DNA of 64,000 nt from Larix kaempferi (GCA_027924585.1 BSBM01000592.1:6306001-6370000); one strand, 5' to 3'. Shown: positions 10,451 to 23,086, counted from the stretch's first letter. Numbers and translations: made by a program. The notes: generated from the letters alone by a model not told the origin.

Positions 10451-11898
10451 CTTCAAAACCCACTAAATCAAAAATTTTGGAAAAAATAAGTAGATGGGGA
10501 AATGCCCCTTATTGGAAATCCTCTAGCCTCCAAAATTAGCATCGAAATTATGCAAATCTCATCAAATTCTGATATAATATGCTCCTGTTATGGTCAAAAT
10601 AATTTTTTGGCTCCACACTTTTTTGAAACTTTCCTAATATTTTCGCTGACATGGCATGATGTTCATGTGGCAAGGTGATTATGTGGCAGGGAATTGACGC
10701 ATGTCTGCTGAGGTGTCCAACCATATATCGTGTCATCCTGTGATGTATCCATGTCACTCTCCCCTCCGTCTAAGTCATCACAACACCTTTTCTTGGAGTG
10801 GATTCGCCGGAGTAGTTTTCTCCCACCAAAGGTGGTAATGGCTCGTGAGGGAGGAGGCTTTAAAAAAATGTTTTTGGAGATGTTATCAATCAAAGAGTGA
10901 CGCATGTACTGGTGGTTTTCTATGAAACATCTCCTCCATCCCTTTTTAATGAGTGTGCATGTTGTGGTGTGTTCAGCACCATAGTCGTTGATCTTGGATG
11001 TGCCCAATCTATCCCATCGATCATAACTAGTGTGCATGTTGTGGTAACATTATGCATCACAACCGTTGATCTCAGCACTTGATCTTATCCGTCGATCATA
11101 CTTAACCCTTTTTTCCTATCCCTTTTCCTTATCCTTCGGTCACCTATTCACCAGTCTAGCACTTAGGTGCTAATCTCCAACACCCTTCATATTGTAATCT
11201 AGCCTTCATGTGATAATGGATTCTTTAACACCTAGCCCGTTAGCTAGGACCTGGTTGATGTGGCTTATCCACATTACAACCCATCGCTCATGTGGTAGAT
11301 CCACATCATCCAGAATCCACGGGGCACCACCATGTCACACTACCCACATGGAACCTATGGGGTCCACATGAAATTTTCAAAATTTCAACCTTTCGACAAG
11401 TGGCTTATGAAATTTATACTTGGAAATTTCTTCATACACAAGTGGCTAAGCCGAATTACAACTGGCCTCTTCTATTACTGGAAATATTTATGTTAACCAA
11501 TGGAGTTGTGTACTACTAAATTATTTTCCTCTTACTGGTAAATTTTTGTCACTTGACATAGCTAAGATTTTTTACATTGGTGCATATTTCTGAGAAAATG
11601 GTGAAAATGTGAATCCTCAATTCCTAATTTTAATAATTATTGGCTCCATGTTAGATCCAAAAACCAAATATGAGCACTCCAAACCAATAATTTAAGCAAT
11701 AAATTTGTCAAACATTTTTCTTGTAAACTATAACTTCATTTGAATTTGCTAAAAAATCAAGAATTCTTCACCACTACTTTCTGAATTCGATCCAACCATT
11801 AAAACAACCATTCAATAATTTGATTACTACTCAGAATTTCAACGATTGAGGGACTATTCATTGTTTTCCCAATATTCTTCCCATGAAATTTTAGAAAT
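10451..11898. other. Non-coding stretch, no gene seen
   Basis: No protein domain is visible in any frame; open frames are short and unlike any family I know. A GTGTGCATGTTGTGGT phrase occurs at 10943 and 11031. Some of it is probably further decayed leader of the element to the left. Confidence 0.5.
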
Positions 11899-13498
11899 TG
11901 TAATATCCCAATAAAAGACTATTTATGTTTAAATGTTAATTCATTTTGTCAGGTGTTGAGCAAGTGAGCTCTGGAGCACCTAGACTATTTAAATTAGGTG
12001 TTGATCAAGTGATCTCTAAAGAGCACCTAGATTATTTTAATATTGTTTTATTAAATATGTTGAGCAAGTGAGCTCTGGAGCATCTAGACTATTTGTACTA
12101 GTTAACTGGTGTTGAGCATAAGCTCTAGAGCACTAAGACTATTGATTTAATAGTGTTGAGCAAGTGATCTCTAGAGCAATATTGATTGAGTGAGTGTTGA
12201 GAAGTAAAGCTCTGGATCACTTAGACTCAAAGTGATTGATCGATGTTGAGGTTAGAGCTCTGGATCATAAGTAATTCGTTAAACTATTACTTACCTAATT
12301 TATTCTTTCTAAACTAACTGGAATTGCCACTCAAAGAGGGATCAAGCATGCAAGAGATTAGAATGGTTGAGTAGTTGATAACTAATATCAACTAGATGTT
12401 AGGATGAGTAAAAATCCTATTTTATTTAAATAAAGATAAAATAAACTGTGAGAGATAAAAGTAAACTAAATTATTAATTAAAGATAAAAGCAAAAGAGTC
12501 AGTGTGTCTAATAACTAAACCGAGTGATTTAAACCTAAATCCTAGAAGCCTTCTCCTCATAAAATCTTATAAGTAGCAGAGAGAGGACCTTGCAAGGGGA
12601 AAGTGATTCCAACTTCAGTGGAGGGTTCAGTCATGGATCTTTAAGCGCTTAGATGACCAAATTGTGATATTTGGTGTGTCCAAGAAAGTGGACTGTGGGA
12701 ACATAGCGGAAGTTATTTTTACAATATTTGCACAAATGGTTGGTAAACGGACCTTGTGACTACTCTGCTTATTTGTAAGAAAGATAGAAAATTTACCCTA
12801 GGCCTTCGAGTTCTTGTCATGCTCAATTCGGCTCGGGGGTGACCTGTTGAACGAACCAAGAACAGTTCAAGGTCTACGATTGGGTGGAACGTGGAAGTTC
12901 CCAAGTCAGTCAGAAATCGGAAAAGGACTGATAAGTATTTTTATGTTGCTAGTACTAATTCAAGATTTATTTTTACAAATCTGATATGGTTATTCTTATT
13001 TCTAAAATTGTGCATGCAAGCCTCTTATTGATAGAAATTCTATATGCTGTGATTTTATTCTTGAATATGATAATTCTGTTCATTTAAATCTGATTGAGAA
13101 ATTAATGGTTAGGTCCATTCTATTAATTAAATACTGATGATTTATATATCTCCAAGATCAATATATAGTCTTCTTTTACACATGCTGTAATAATTGTTTA
13201 AATTCTGGGTAGAGTCATTGGCAGAACTATTTAGCTCACGTCGCTTGGGTTTTAAATTCTTAATATCATCATCATTGTTATTTATTTCTTTTTAATTTCA
13301 ATTTATAATTATTTTATCATATCATAGGCTTCCTAGCCTAGAGAGAAACCTCTCTTTATCCCTAAATAGGGAGAGGATCCTAAGTTTGGATCCGGGGACC
13401 AAGTCCGTAAACCCTAGATAGGTTATTTAATATGTAATTATAGATTTATATATTAAATCAACCAAGCATAACCTAGGAATCATATTATTTATATTACA
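11899..13498. repeat. LTR-like block
   Basis: Begins TGTAATATCCCAATAAAAG and ends ATATTACA, the typical inverted ends of plant gypsy LTRs, over 1.6 kb. No primer-binding site, polypurine tract or matching target duplication was found at either side (GAAAT on the left, ACAAC on the right), so it may be a solo or broken LTR and the ends are uncertain. Confidence 0.4.
11953..12271. repeat. Degenerate tandem repeat, about seven units
   Basis: Units built on GTGTTGAGCAAGTGAGCTCT followed by a GGAGCACCTAGACTATT-like block start near 11953, 11999, 12058, 12109, 12153, 12194 and 12243. Spacing varies from 41 to 59 bases. Each keeps the GAGCTCTGGA or ATCTCTAGA core. It lies in the first part of the LTR-like block and is non-coding. 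Confidence 0.75.
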
Positions 13499-16107
13499 AC
13501 AACCTAGTACATAAAACAAAGTATATTATAAATAAAACTATTAAACAAAACATAACACATCATATACTTCAAAATAGAAATCGGTCAATCCACACTAACC
13601 GTGCTTTAAACCAAACCAGAGATAACTATATTTACCTTAATATCTACTTAATGAGAAGGTCAACATATAAACCATAGTGATTTCATGCCAAAGTTTGGGT
13701 CAAGGACCACACAAAGCTCACGCTATCGTGGATGTCCATTTACTCAAAGTCAAGCTCTATAAAACAAATATATTATTTATTTATATACACACCAAGTTAA
13801 ACACGATCTTAGTCATTAGTTAAGGGAACAAATCTCTCCCACTTACGTTACAATAGGAGTTTGGAGACAAACAAATTCATGAAAGTATCATCCATGCTTA
13901 TCATCACAACCGACAAGTAAAGTCACGTAATACGTTTTAGTCAATTGAGGTCACGCCTTATCAAATAGAGAATTAAAACTCAGGTCACACAGAGTCATGC
14001 TTAACCACGGTGTATGACCAGGGATCAAATCCCTTTCGAGTCAGCAAGTAATTACATGCAGCGTGTGCATGAAGCAAAAGATTCGATGCTAGTGCTCAAA
14101 TGCATTTAGCAGACATAGACTTACATAAGATTTACAAAAGAAAAGGTATGGGATCAAATCCCATAGCGCTAGACTTCTACAGTCATCAAACCGAGATTTC
14201 CTCATACAAATGCACATTCAAAATTCAAACTTATACACAATATTACATTTCATCAATAGAGTATGCATTTAAATTGCATAGTCATTCCATAAACAAAGGA
14301 TTGACACCCCCTGGGAAAAACCACAAATATATTCATGCAAGGATCTTTGTTCTACACAAGATTCTTCAACCAAAACAAAGTTCAACTCCAAATCCATAAC
14401 AAGCTACATGATTAAAACAATAAATATTTTCTCTCATAAAGAAATAACACAGTTACATTTTCCAAAAACAGATATGTCTTGTAAAACGCCTCGAAGGCTT
14501 AGAAGAGTCTTACATGAGACCATAAATGTTGGTCGTTAACAAATAGGAAATATGTATACATTAAAACTCTAAAGTGTGTAGTTGAAACCCCTATGGGTAA
14601 TTTTTACATTATCAAACAAGAATAGGGTAAACCCTACTAAAACCATAATCCGCTTAAACCCTTGTTTCTCCATTGAGAGCATAGACATGCCCAGTGTGGG
14701 TAATCATAACATTAAACCAACAATGACATGCAAGAACCAAGATATTTTCAAGGTCCCTCCTCCACATGTGGGAATGGATCCATAGGGGATCCATGAGCTT
14801 ACCCAGAGACAAGATGCCAAGATTAAGTGCAAGCATTGGAAACTCCATGCCAGACCTTGCTTGCATAAAACCCACAACGTAAGACAGTCAACGATTCAAG
14901 CAAATATATAAAACACAGAGAGCCTAAATGATATAGAACCCAAGTCATATGAAATCATTACCTAAGAAAGAGTTTGTTTTTTCACTACCAAACTCTGAGA
15001 TGACCACAAAGCTACCTCTACTCAAACCATGAAAATGAACCAGGAACAAAGAGCATAGATCTTGTGATGTGCAAAGTGTTCCAAGGAAATGTAGAAAAAA
15101 GGAATCCCTCGGCTTCCCTCTCCCACAAAAAAAACCGAAATGTATAAATGAACATTCTTGAAAGGAAATAAAGGGGAAAACCAAACTCATGTAAAGAGTG
15201 TAAATGTTTTGCTAGCATGGAAGATCACCATTCACCTCAGGTCTACCCATCACATGGGCTGCATTAAATACAAACCTACCTCCACTAAGTCGCATATGTT
15301 GCATAGTTTTAGTTTGCATAAAGTCTCAACGATTAATACAAAGAGCCAACACATATATTTCGCTATGCATGGGACTTGGTATGACCAATGTTAGAGCTTG
15401 GTATTTCCATAAGCATTGTTTACATGTTTTGTATATAGTATTAACTTTAGTTATATTATGTCCTTGCTTAAGAACTCAGGGTATGTGGTAGCATAGGATT
15501 TGTGCTTATAAGCATAGCATAGATCATTCAATACCTGCAAGAACTTCATATACTAATATAATGTTAGCTTGAGAAGATAAGTAAGAACTTAGGAAACTAT
15601 GGACCAGAAGTCCACCTATAGAGAGTTTACCACTAATAAGATAATGACAACGTAAGAAAACAAAGTCAAAACAAAGTTAATGACAAGCATACGATCACTT
15701 ATAGTAAACAGTCTTTAATGTCATTATGTCTTGGAACAAGTTAAATAGACCAGATCATGCTATGATGGATATAAATTTCATTACATTAAAGTCATCAATT
15801 ATATACATACAGATCATTCAAGAATTACAAGATGAAAGTCTAGTTAAAGATGACATTTCAAAATACACAATGACAGTGAAAGAGAAAACAAATCATTCGG
15901 AATGCAAACAAGTATAACTACCAATAATTACTCAATACTGGAGTTAAATTATGTAATCATGTGATTTTGCGACAGAGTAGAGACCCTTATAAAAAAAAAT
16001 TAGGGTGTATTTTGAGGAACATTGCAGACATACACTTCCTATGCAACCTGTAACTCTTCCTGTAAAATTCAAATTCATCCTATGCAATCCTAGTCCTACA
16101 AACCTTG
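13499..16107. other. Non-coding stretch, no gene seen
   Basis: A-rich sequence with only short scattered open frames (99 codons at most), none with a recognisable domain. Being next to the primer-binding site of LTR B, the right end is probably the leader of that minus-strand element; the rest could be the interior of a non-autonomous element. I see no direct repeat that would define one. Confidence 0.45.
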
Positions 16108-16119
16108 GCTCTGATAGAA
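16108..16119 (-). promoter_or_regulatory. Primer-binding site of minus-strand element B (degenerate)
   Basis: The plus strand reads GCTCTGATAGAA, which aligns base for base with GCTCTGATACCA at the same distance from the LTR in element C. On the minus strand this is a mutated methionine-tRNA site. It shows that LTR B is a 5' LTR of an element reading leftward. Confidence 0.6.
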
Positions 16120-16122
16120 ATC

Positions 16123-17335
16123 TGTTATGTACCTGGTAGCCTCATTCAACCATAGAGACCACAGGGCACTCAAATTCCATCTTGGAATTTATCATTCATA
16201 CTCAATTTAGTTTTTCATAAATTACATTCAATTTATACAACGAAAATAAATGAATATGGTTACCTAAAACATTCTATGCATTCATTATAATTCACAGACC
16301 ATTGAAACATGAAACACACACACATCCATGCATTTCCACTCACATATACAATCATAAATAATAATTAAACGGTGTGAAAACATAGAATTCACCATGGCAT
16401 TCATAAATAGTGAGATACTTATCTTTTTAAATAGAATGTTTTGCAACTGGCTGCATGTGAAAGACGTTCCTCCCATCCATAGGCTCTGTCAAGCCAAGTC
16501 TCACTTTTACAGGACACCCCAAATCTGGGGAAATAAATCCACAAGGGGAAAACTCTTCCTCAATCCTAATAATCAATTGAATCTCTCATGAAACCCACTA
16601 GTACCTAAATCCCCTCCACAGTTGTCCCAATCCTCAATTATCCTTCCTTATCAACCTGCACAACACCAGGAACAAGCTCCCTTATTTGATTTGACAATCC
16701 CTCGGGTAGCATCCAGTTTCCTTCTAGCACTTTAGCATAGGTTGGGTATGAAGTCTTTGAATTGGGATTCCAGGGCACAAACTGCAGGCTAGGTTTCTCT
16801 CACACCAGTCTACCTGGGTTAATGGCATGCAGAGTTCATGTTCAATAGTGGCATATTCAATATCTGCTATAGTTCTAATTTATGGCCTTCAAAGCTAATG
16901 GAAAAGGAGTGTAATGGAATTCAAATTGTGGTGTAATAATGAGGAACCGAACCCCCCCTCTAGCTTGAAAAATTCCTTTCATAGACATATCTCATATTTC
17001 CATGTGGCCCCTCCACATGGAACCACTTTTCCCCTCTTAATCTCATCTTAGGGTAATTAAGCTTACTCAGGCATGGATCTTAATAATGGTTTAATGACTT
17101 GGTTAAATGGCTAAGGCTAAGAATATAAATTGAAGGCCTCTATCACTTTCCCACTTGTGGATTCATATCCCCCCATCTCTTCTTCGTCCTTCTTCCTATG
17201 CAACCATTTAGATATTTTTATATTGATATAAAAATATACACATTTACATAGTCTTGGTCATCTCGGCCATTTGTCTCCAGGTTTTAGCCTTTTTACATCA
17301 ATATTTACATTTTGGGGTCAAATTGGGATATTAAA
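16123..17335 (-). repeat. LTR B, diverged relative of the element C LTR
   Basis: Begins TGTTATGTACC and ends AATTGGGATATTAAA, parallel to TGTAACGCC and AATTGGGGTATTACA of the C LTRs. Internal blocks also match in the same orientation, for example GACGTTCCTCCCATCCATAGGCTCTGTC against the C LTR near 21898. At 1.21 kb it is shorter than the C LTR. The right end abuts the plus-strand primer-binding site of element A. Confidence 0.65.
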
Positions 17336-17342
17336 TTACCAA

Positions 17343-17354
17343 TGGTATCAAAGT
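17343..17354 (+). promoter_or_regulatory. Primer-binding site of element A
   Basis: TGGTATCAAAGT differs at two positions from TGGTATCAGAGC and lies about 110 bases before the first Gag-like frame of element A, a normal arrangement. No LTR of A itself can be recognised to its left, where LTR B sits instead. Confidence 0.5.
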
Positions 17355-17462
17355 AGAGTTACAACACTTTACGGCATATTGGGCCTGTCTATAGCAACTT
17401 CTATGAAAAATAGAACTAATAAATATTTTCATCCGCACATCAGATTGTAGAATGAAAAGTAA

Positions 17463-18754
17463 ATGACGTTTCCAAGACAAACACAACCAAATTTTCCAAA
17501 CAATCTAGGAAATCAGAATTTGATTTCTTCTCAATTATTTAATTTGGCAATAAACATAGCTAGAAACATGACTGAATTTGAGAGAACTTGGGAAACCTTA
17601 GCTCGACAAGAAGAGCTTATAGATCAGTTACGAAACCCAAGACAACAACAATAATCATAGACAAAAAATAGTGCTGAAAGAGATTCTATTCAATAGGGGA
17701 ACCTTAACTCACCACCTCGAGAGGAAGAAATGTGGGTTGAATTGAATGACAGCCAAAACGTTGTTACGCCCTCAAAACTAATGAAAACTATATAGATTTT
17801 AAAGGAAGAATTGCAGAGTGTTAATGATGATAACAGGAAAGACAAAGAAGGATAGCAAGAATTGAATGTTGTTTTAGTAAAAACTTTGATTGAAATTAAA
17901 AATAACCAGCAACCTACTCAAGTTCCAGCAATATGCTAAAAGGTCCTTACAAGGAGAAAAGGGATAGAAGTCAAGAAAATTAAACATCAATTAAATTTAT
18001 GTCAAATTCTAGTTCTACTAAAAAGTTTGACTGAAATTAAAAATAACCCTCAACCTACTCACACTTCCAGCAATATGATAAAAGGTCCTTACAAGGAGAA
18101 AAGGGATAGAAGTCAAGAACATGAAAATTCAATTAAATTTATGTCAAATTCTAGTTCATCTTATGAAATAAAACATTATTACATCAGTATTTCTTTAGAC
18201 ACCTCTTCCTCCCCTCCCAAGAAGAAGAATCATAAATATTTTGGTAGTAGAGGATTGCAGGGGGGGTTTAAGAAAATCAAAGCACCATTTTTTTATGGTG
18301 ATTTGGACTCAGGTGAGAAGGCTGAGGAATGGTTGTTGGGGATGTTGAAATAATTTAAAGGGTATTCCTACCCAAGCAAGTTGAAATCTCACTTATCCAT
18401 TTATAACTTAAATGGAAAAGGTGCACGATGGTGGAGAGACTTAAAGTTAACTAAAAATATGAAGGATAAAAAGGTCAAATGGAAAAGTTTTAAAAAGATG
18501 TTTAAGGACAGGTACATGTCTGAATAATTCTATGACAAAAATATTAAGGAGTTCCATGACATGAAAATGGGTTCTATTACAATGGATAATCTAATTAACA
18601 GATTTCTGGAACTACTTCACTATGTTCCTTATAATAAAGATGAAAAAGTTAAAATTCAACAGTTTTTGGGTTGTATTCCACCTTACTTTAGAGACAAAAT
18701 TAATCTTTATTCACCTAAAACTCTAGATAAAGCACTGTACAAAGCTAGGCTTTG
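17463..18754 (+). pseudogene. Element A: Gag (broken)
   Basis: The frame starts at 17463 (MTFPRQTQPNFPNN) but breaks several times. A 141-bp segment is tandemly duplicated at about 17877-18158 (GAAATTAAAAATAACC at 17892 and 18033). The capsid-like Gag region follows: KIKAPFFYGDLDSGEKAEEWLLGM, then a stop, then SIYNLNGKGARWWRDL and MDNLINRFLELLHYVPYN, matching residues 180-320 of the C polyprotein. The coding continues as ARLC up to the copia-1 insertion and resumes beyond it as CYEHNQ at 34494. Confidence 0.85.
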
Positions 18755-19483
18755 TGATAATCTGCAAGGGATCTAACAACTGTAACAAACTCACAATCAA
18801 ACTCTCAAGAATGTTGCAAAGAAGAAGAGAAGAATGCACTCAATAATCACTCATGAACATAGAAAATGTAGAATAGCAGTATCATACATCAGTTGTGAGC
18901 TGGCACTATGTGAATAATGAATACAATAATGAAATCTATGTGTAGAATTCGAATTAACCAAGGAGGTCATTCGAATCATGCTCAAAGTCTAGCTTGGAGT
19001 ACAATGGAGACATCATCTAGTCAATAGTATCAGTCATAAATGGTAATAGTCAGTCAAGTGAGTCTAACTGAGTCTAACAGAACCATTTAGGAATAAATAA
19101 GGGGATGGAGACTCCAAGGAGGGTGCATGAGGCTGTCAAATAGTCAAGTGGAACTCCAGAACTAGCTAACTAGGAGCTACAGGCAGTCAACATGAGCAAT
19201 TAGTGGAAGAACTACTCAATCAATGCATTAATTGAATGATAACTCCTGGTAGGTGAGATAAGGCACCCTAACTGAGAGATAAATGGTGGTAGGTGAGCAA
19301 AGGCACACTAGTCATGCTGAACAATCAAAGAGGGTGCATCAAGTAGGTAGGAGTCCAAATGGGGGCTAAAGCCAGGATCTGGGGAGCTGAAAGTGAGCTC
19401 TAGGTGATGGGAGGATCATCAATATGATGACTAGATGCATGCAGCATGCAAAATATAAAAATGATGGTGTGAATATTCCAACA
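18755..19483 (-). repeat. copia-1 3' LTR
   Basis: On the minus strand it starts TGTTGGAATATTCACACC, directly after the polypurine tract, and ends ATTATCA. Its partner is 33731-34488. It is 29 bases shorter than the partner, mainly because it lacks an expansion of ATGCATGC-like repeats near the 5' end. Confidence 0.88.
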
Positions 19484-19489
19484 CCCCCC
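19484..19489 (-). promoter_or_regulatory. copia-1 polypurine tract
   Basis: CCCCCC on the plus strand gives ACGGGGGG directly before the LTR start TGTTGG on the minus strand. Confidence 0.65.
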
Positions 19490-19974
19490 GTAAGCGATAC
19501 TATGAGATAATAACTGAAATCTGAAAAATAGGGCCCTGGTGACTAAGACCAAAGGTCACCCCGTACAATCAATCTAAATAAAATAAGTGAGGAAAGAGGG
19601 AAAACCCAGTGGGAAGAAATCCCTCCCTCAAAAATAGACTGAAGGTTGCTAATGAAGCATATCATCACTCACCCCAAGAAGAGATCTAAGGTAAGTGAAC
19701 CTCTTCACCGTGAAGGTCTTGGTGAAGATATATGCAATCTTCTCTTCTGTCGGAAGGTAGAGCAGTTAAATGATCTGATCATGCACTAATCCTCGGATGT
19801 AATGCATGTGTATCTCAATGTGTTTGTTTCTCTGTCTCATAACCAAATCTGTGGAGATCCTGATGACACTATGATTGTCACAATAGATGACAGGTGGAGT
19901 ACTGAATCAAATCCAAACTCTGATAAGATGCCTCTCATCCAAATGCACTGTGTGGCTGCATTCACTGCACCTCA
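19490..19974 (-). pseudogene. copia-1: C-terminal RNase H and 3' tail
   Basis: Reading the minus strand from the MITE edge, frame-shifted pieces give VNAATQCIWMRGILSEFGF, PPVIYCDNHSVIRIS and RQRNKHIEIHMHYIR. These are the conserved end of copia RNase H, the enzyme that degrades template RNA. The MITE at 19978 splits this from the rest of the domain. The last 250 bases before the polypurine tract are untranslated tail. Confidence 0.75.
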
Positions 19975-19977
19975 TTA

Positions 19978-20521
19978 GGGGAGTTTTGAGGTAAAAAATG
20001 GGCCTCATAACAAATAATGTACCATAAAAATTCACTTTATAAGAACCAATAGGATGCAAGATTATGATGTCAACCATAAGGGTAAAATTTGTAAAACAAA
20101 TTGAAGGGAAAAAGAAAAAACTACTTTTTCTTATCCTATTTTTTACATATCTCCTTAACGGTTTACCCAGATTTCAAGTTTGGGCACTCGTTGGATGCGG
20201 ATTTTAATTCCGCATCCAACCCATACCCACACTGCATACTTTTGGGGCACCCACGACATGGAAAAATGAAAAAATCAATAAAAAAACGTATTTTAATATT
20301 AAGTATTCGATGTGGGTATGGGTTGGATGCAAAATTAAAATCCGCATCCAACGAGTGCCCAAACTTGAAATTTGGGTAAACCATTAAGGATATATGTCAA
20401 AAATACGATAAGAAAAAGTAGTTTTTCTTTTTCCTCTCTAATATTTAGAACTCTTGTTTTATTATTATAACTCTTATTTTATTATTTCTCTTAGGAGGCC
20501 CATTTTAGACCTCAAAACTCC
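19978..20521. mobile_element. Tourist/PIF-Harbinger-like MITE, copy 2
   Basis: Ends GGGGAGTTTTGAGG and CCTCAAAACTCC are inverted repeats nearly identical to copy 1 at 8261-8866. The interior shares the CCTTAACGGTTTACC block, the GTTGGATGC hairpin and the poly-A/T flanks, but without the full 141-bp duplication, so it is shorter (544 bp). TTA precedes the left end at 19975; the right flank has been altered and shows no clean TTA. It interrupts the copia-1 RNase H between EFEF and VNAA. Confidence 0.85.
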
Positions 20522-20524
20522 AAC

Positions 20525-21502
20525 TCAAAACTCAAACTCTACTGAAGAAAGAGCTAAAGCAGTTTGATTTTTGCTCGACCAACATATACGTCCAGATCCA
20601 ATCATGAAGAAAAAACCAGATGTAGACTTTCGATCTGAGCTATCTCCCCAATCAGAATCAGTATATCCAACTAGGTTCAAAGGACACCCAACTGAATAGT
20701 GAAGGCCATGAGTCTTGGTACCTTGCACATAGTGCAAAATCTTCTTTGTTGCATTCTAGTGAAGCTCATGAGGCTCCTGCATGTATCTAGAGACAACACT
20801 AATTGCATAGGATAGATCAGGCCGAGTATGTGTAAGAAACAAAAGGCTACCAATCAACTGCCGATACAAAGTACAGTCTACCAAAGGTGTAGAATATCCA
20901 TCCTCAAGGATGATCCCTGAAAGAAAAGGGAATGCAACTGGTTTGCATTTGATCATGTAGAACCTGTCAAGCAGATCTGAAGCATACTTGGATTGAGCAA
21001 CTTTGATTCCTGAATCACTGTGAGTGACTTCAAGACCAAGAAATTGCTTCAACAATCCCAGATTTGACATGGAGAAGGAGTTGTGCAAAGCAAATTTTAT
21101 CGATCTAATACATGAAAAAATGCTCCCTGTAATCAACAAATCATCAACATAAAGTACAATGAGAAGTAGGGAGTTACCATCATGTCTCATGTACACATTC
21201 AAATCTAATTTGCACCTTTGAAAATATTCTGAAAGCAAGAAGGAATCCATCTTGGCAAACCAATCTCAGGGAGCTTGCTTAACCCCATACAAGGACTTCC
21301 TCAATCTGCAAACAAGTGAAGAATCATCAATATAACCCTCAGGATGATTCATGTAGATATCCTCCTCTAGATCTCCATGAAGGAAATAAATCTTGACATC
21401 CATACGATGCACTTTCCAGTGCTTGGATGCAGCAAGAGAAAGAACAAGATGGATGGAATCCATCTTAGCAACATGAGCGAATGTCTCAGAATAGTCAATC
21501 CC
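20525..21502 (-). pseudogene. copia-1: RT and RNase H (C-terminal part)
   Basis: Three open pieces on the minus strand together read as copia RT and RNase H: KWKVHRMDVK-like motif A (HWKVHRMDVKIYFLHGDLEE), LRKSLYGVKQAP, LLIVLYVDDLLITG with an intact YVDD active site, SLLFLTHTRPDLSYA and GYTDSDWGDSSDRKSTSG of RNase H. In-frame stops separate them at about 21266, 20756 and 20738. The upstream half of RT lies beyond gypsy C, at 31466 onward. Inactive through stops and insertions. Confidence 0.92.
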
Positions 21503-21507
21503 ATGAA
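21503..21507. repeat. Target duplication of element C (left)
   Basis: ATGAA, identical to 31461-31465. The five bases directly flank the LTR ends, the length expected of gypsy integrases. Confidence 0.95.
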
Positions 21508-23086
21508 TGTAACGCCCCCTTCCATCGTCAAAGGCAAGGAGGGGAAAACGTTAACAACACACGGGCTTATCGGAGACTTAGCCCCAATAATTTTTGCACA
21601 TAAAATCCTAACATTTTAAAAACGTCCTTGTGCAGATTCATCTCAATTTAAACACAGCGGAAGTTAATCATTACGTATGCACACCATTTCTTCATACATT
21701 CAGCATACCCATATCATTCATACATGTAACAGTTACCAATTTCATTAAGCATGGACAATTTATTACACTGCATAAAACATGATGCATTTCATTCCATTAA
21801 TCATGAATGCATTGCAAAACACATACTGTATATAAATTAAATCACAGATTACTCATCTTGAACTGTAATGGTCCAAACGACTGGCTATGGAAGGTCAACG
21901 TTCCTCCCAACCGTAGACCTCTGTCCAGCTTGTGTTCTTTCAGCTGAGAGGTCACCCCCGAGCTGGGCCGTGTATCCACTAAGGAGGACTAGCTGGGTTC
22001 ACTCATAGTCATGGCTTCAGTCAAGCATCCAAGCAGATAGAGGAGGGTAGTGCTAAGCCAGTGAGCTCAACCACAGAGCTACAGGCATCTCAAGTGAACT
22101 CAACAGTTAGGCACCCACATTACCTACCACATCCAACACAAGGAAGATCCCCTTCTCTGTTACACAGTCCCTCAGGAAACTCTTCCCTCCAGTGCTCTTC
22201 AGGATGGGCATAGAAAGGTCCAGCTGCTGATCTTTGAGATCCTAGCCTTCACTGGGTTTATCAAGCACACCCAACCTCTGCATAGTCAATCCCAACTTGA
22301 TTTCTCACCATTCTGCTCACCAAATGCTCAAATCCGTCACTCGTTTTCTGAGCTGCAAAAACTGGGTTTTCCCATTGATTTCGGGGTAGCTAATGCTCCC
22401 AAATTTGCCCCAAGGTTCATGCTATTGGATCCCCCATTGGATTCCCTTGTCCCATGCCAAATCTGGACGTTTTTGGTCTTTCAAAAACTGGGTTCTCTCA
22501 AGGTCGCGATTTCTGGTTTTTCCTCACTGCTGGCACTCGTTTTTGGATGGGAATGATGCTAGGTAGTTTCACAATGGACTGGGGTGAGAATCAAGCAACC
22601 CCCCATGAGGTTGAGTGACTTCTTGCCCAAGTAATCAGAGCCCATGCCCACCCATACGAATTTCAGGGCTGCCCATGCTCCATTGAAGCCATGGGCTGAA
22701 ATCTCAACCACCTTCTTACAGCAGGCATTAATGTCACCTAGGGAAGTCAATGGGTTCTCATAATGACAAATGGCAGCCTAGGGTTTAATCCCATAGCCCC
22801 CTCACCACTCCCTAGTGGATACACGTGGCCCCTTCTCATTCGTTGCCTCCATAGCCAGTTTTTGGTATTTTATTTCAATGTTAAATATTTACATCAATTT
22901 ACAATATCCCATGGCTTAATAGCACGTGGGTAACAAAATATCAAGCGTGTCTAATTTAAATAAAATCCGAGCATAAACTAGCGGGGCCTTGGCCTTGAGC
23001 TCCACGCTAGGGAAACATACATCGCGTATTTGCAATATTTACATTAGAGCCAATATTGCCTAAGGGTTCAAAATTGGGGTATTACA
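21508..23086 (-). repeat. Element C 3' LTR
   Basis: On the minus strand it starts TGTAATACCCCAATTTTG and ends GGCGTTACA. It is identical to 29882-31460 except at 22447. Short palindromic ends TGTAA and TTACA are as expected. A TATATAAAT-like stretch at 21829-21837 and AATAAA (minus strand, 21759-21764) are about 70 bases apart and could be the promoter and polyadenylation signal; this is inference. The stop codon of gag-pol lies in its first five bases. Confidence 0.97.

Noticed and set aside
10553-10590. Possible primer-binding site TTCTGATATAATATG
   Set aside because: Too weak a match, and no LTR end lies next to it.
14100-15917. Short frames in the long non-coding stretch
   Set aside because: None exceeds 100 codons, none has a recognisable motif, and composition is that of the surrounding A-rich sequence.
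22559-22750. 63-codon frame found identically in both LTRs of C (also 30933-31124)
   Set aside because: Its duplication is explained by the LTRs; no domain, no start context.
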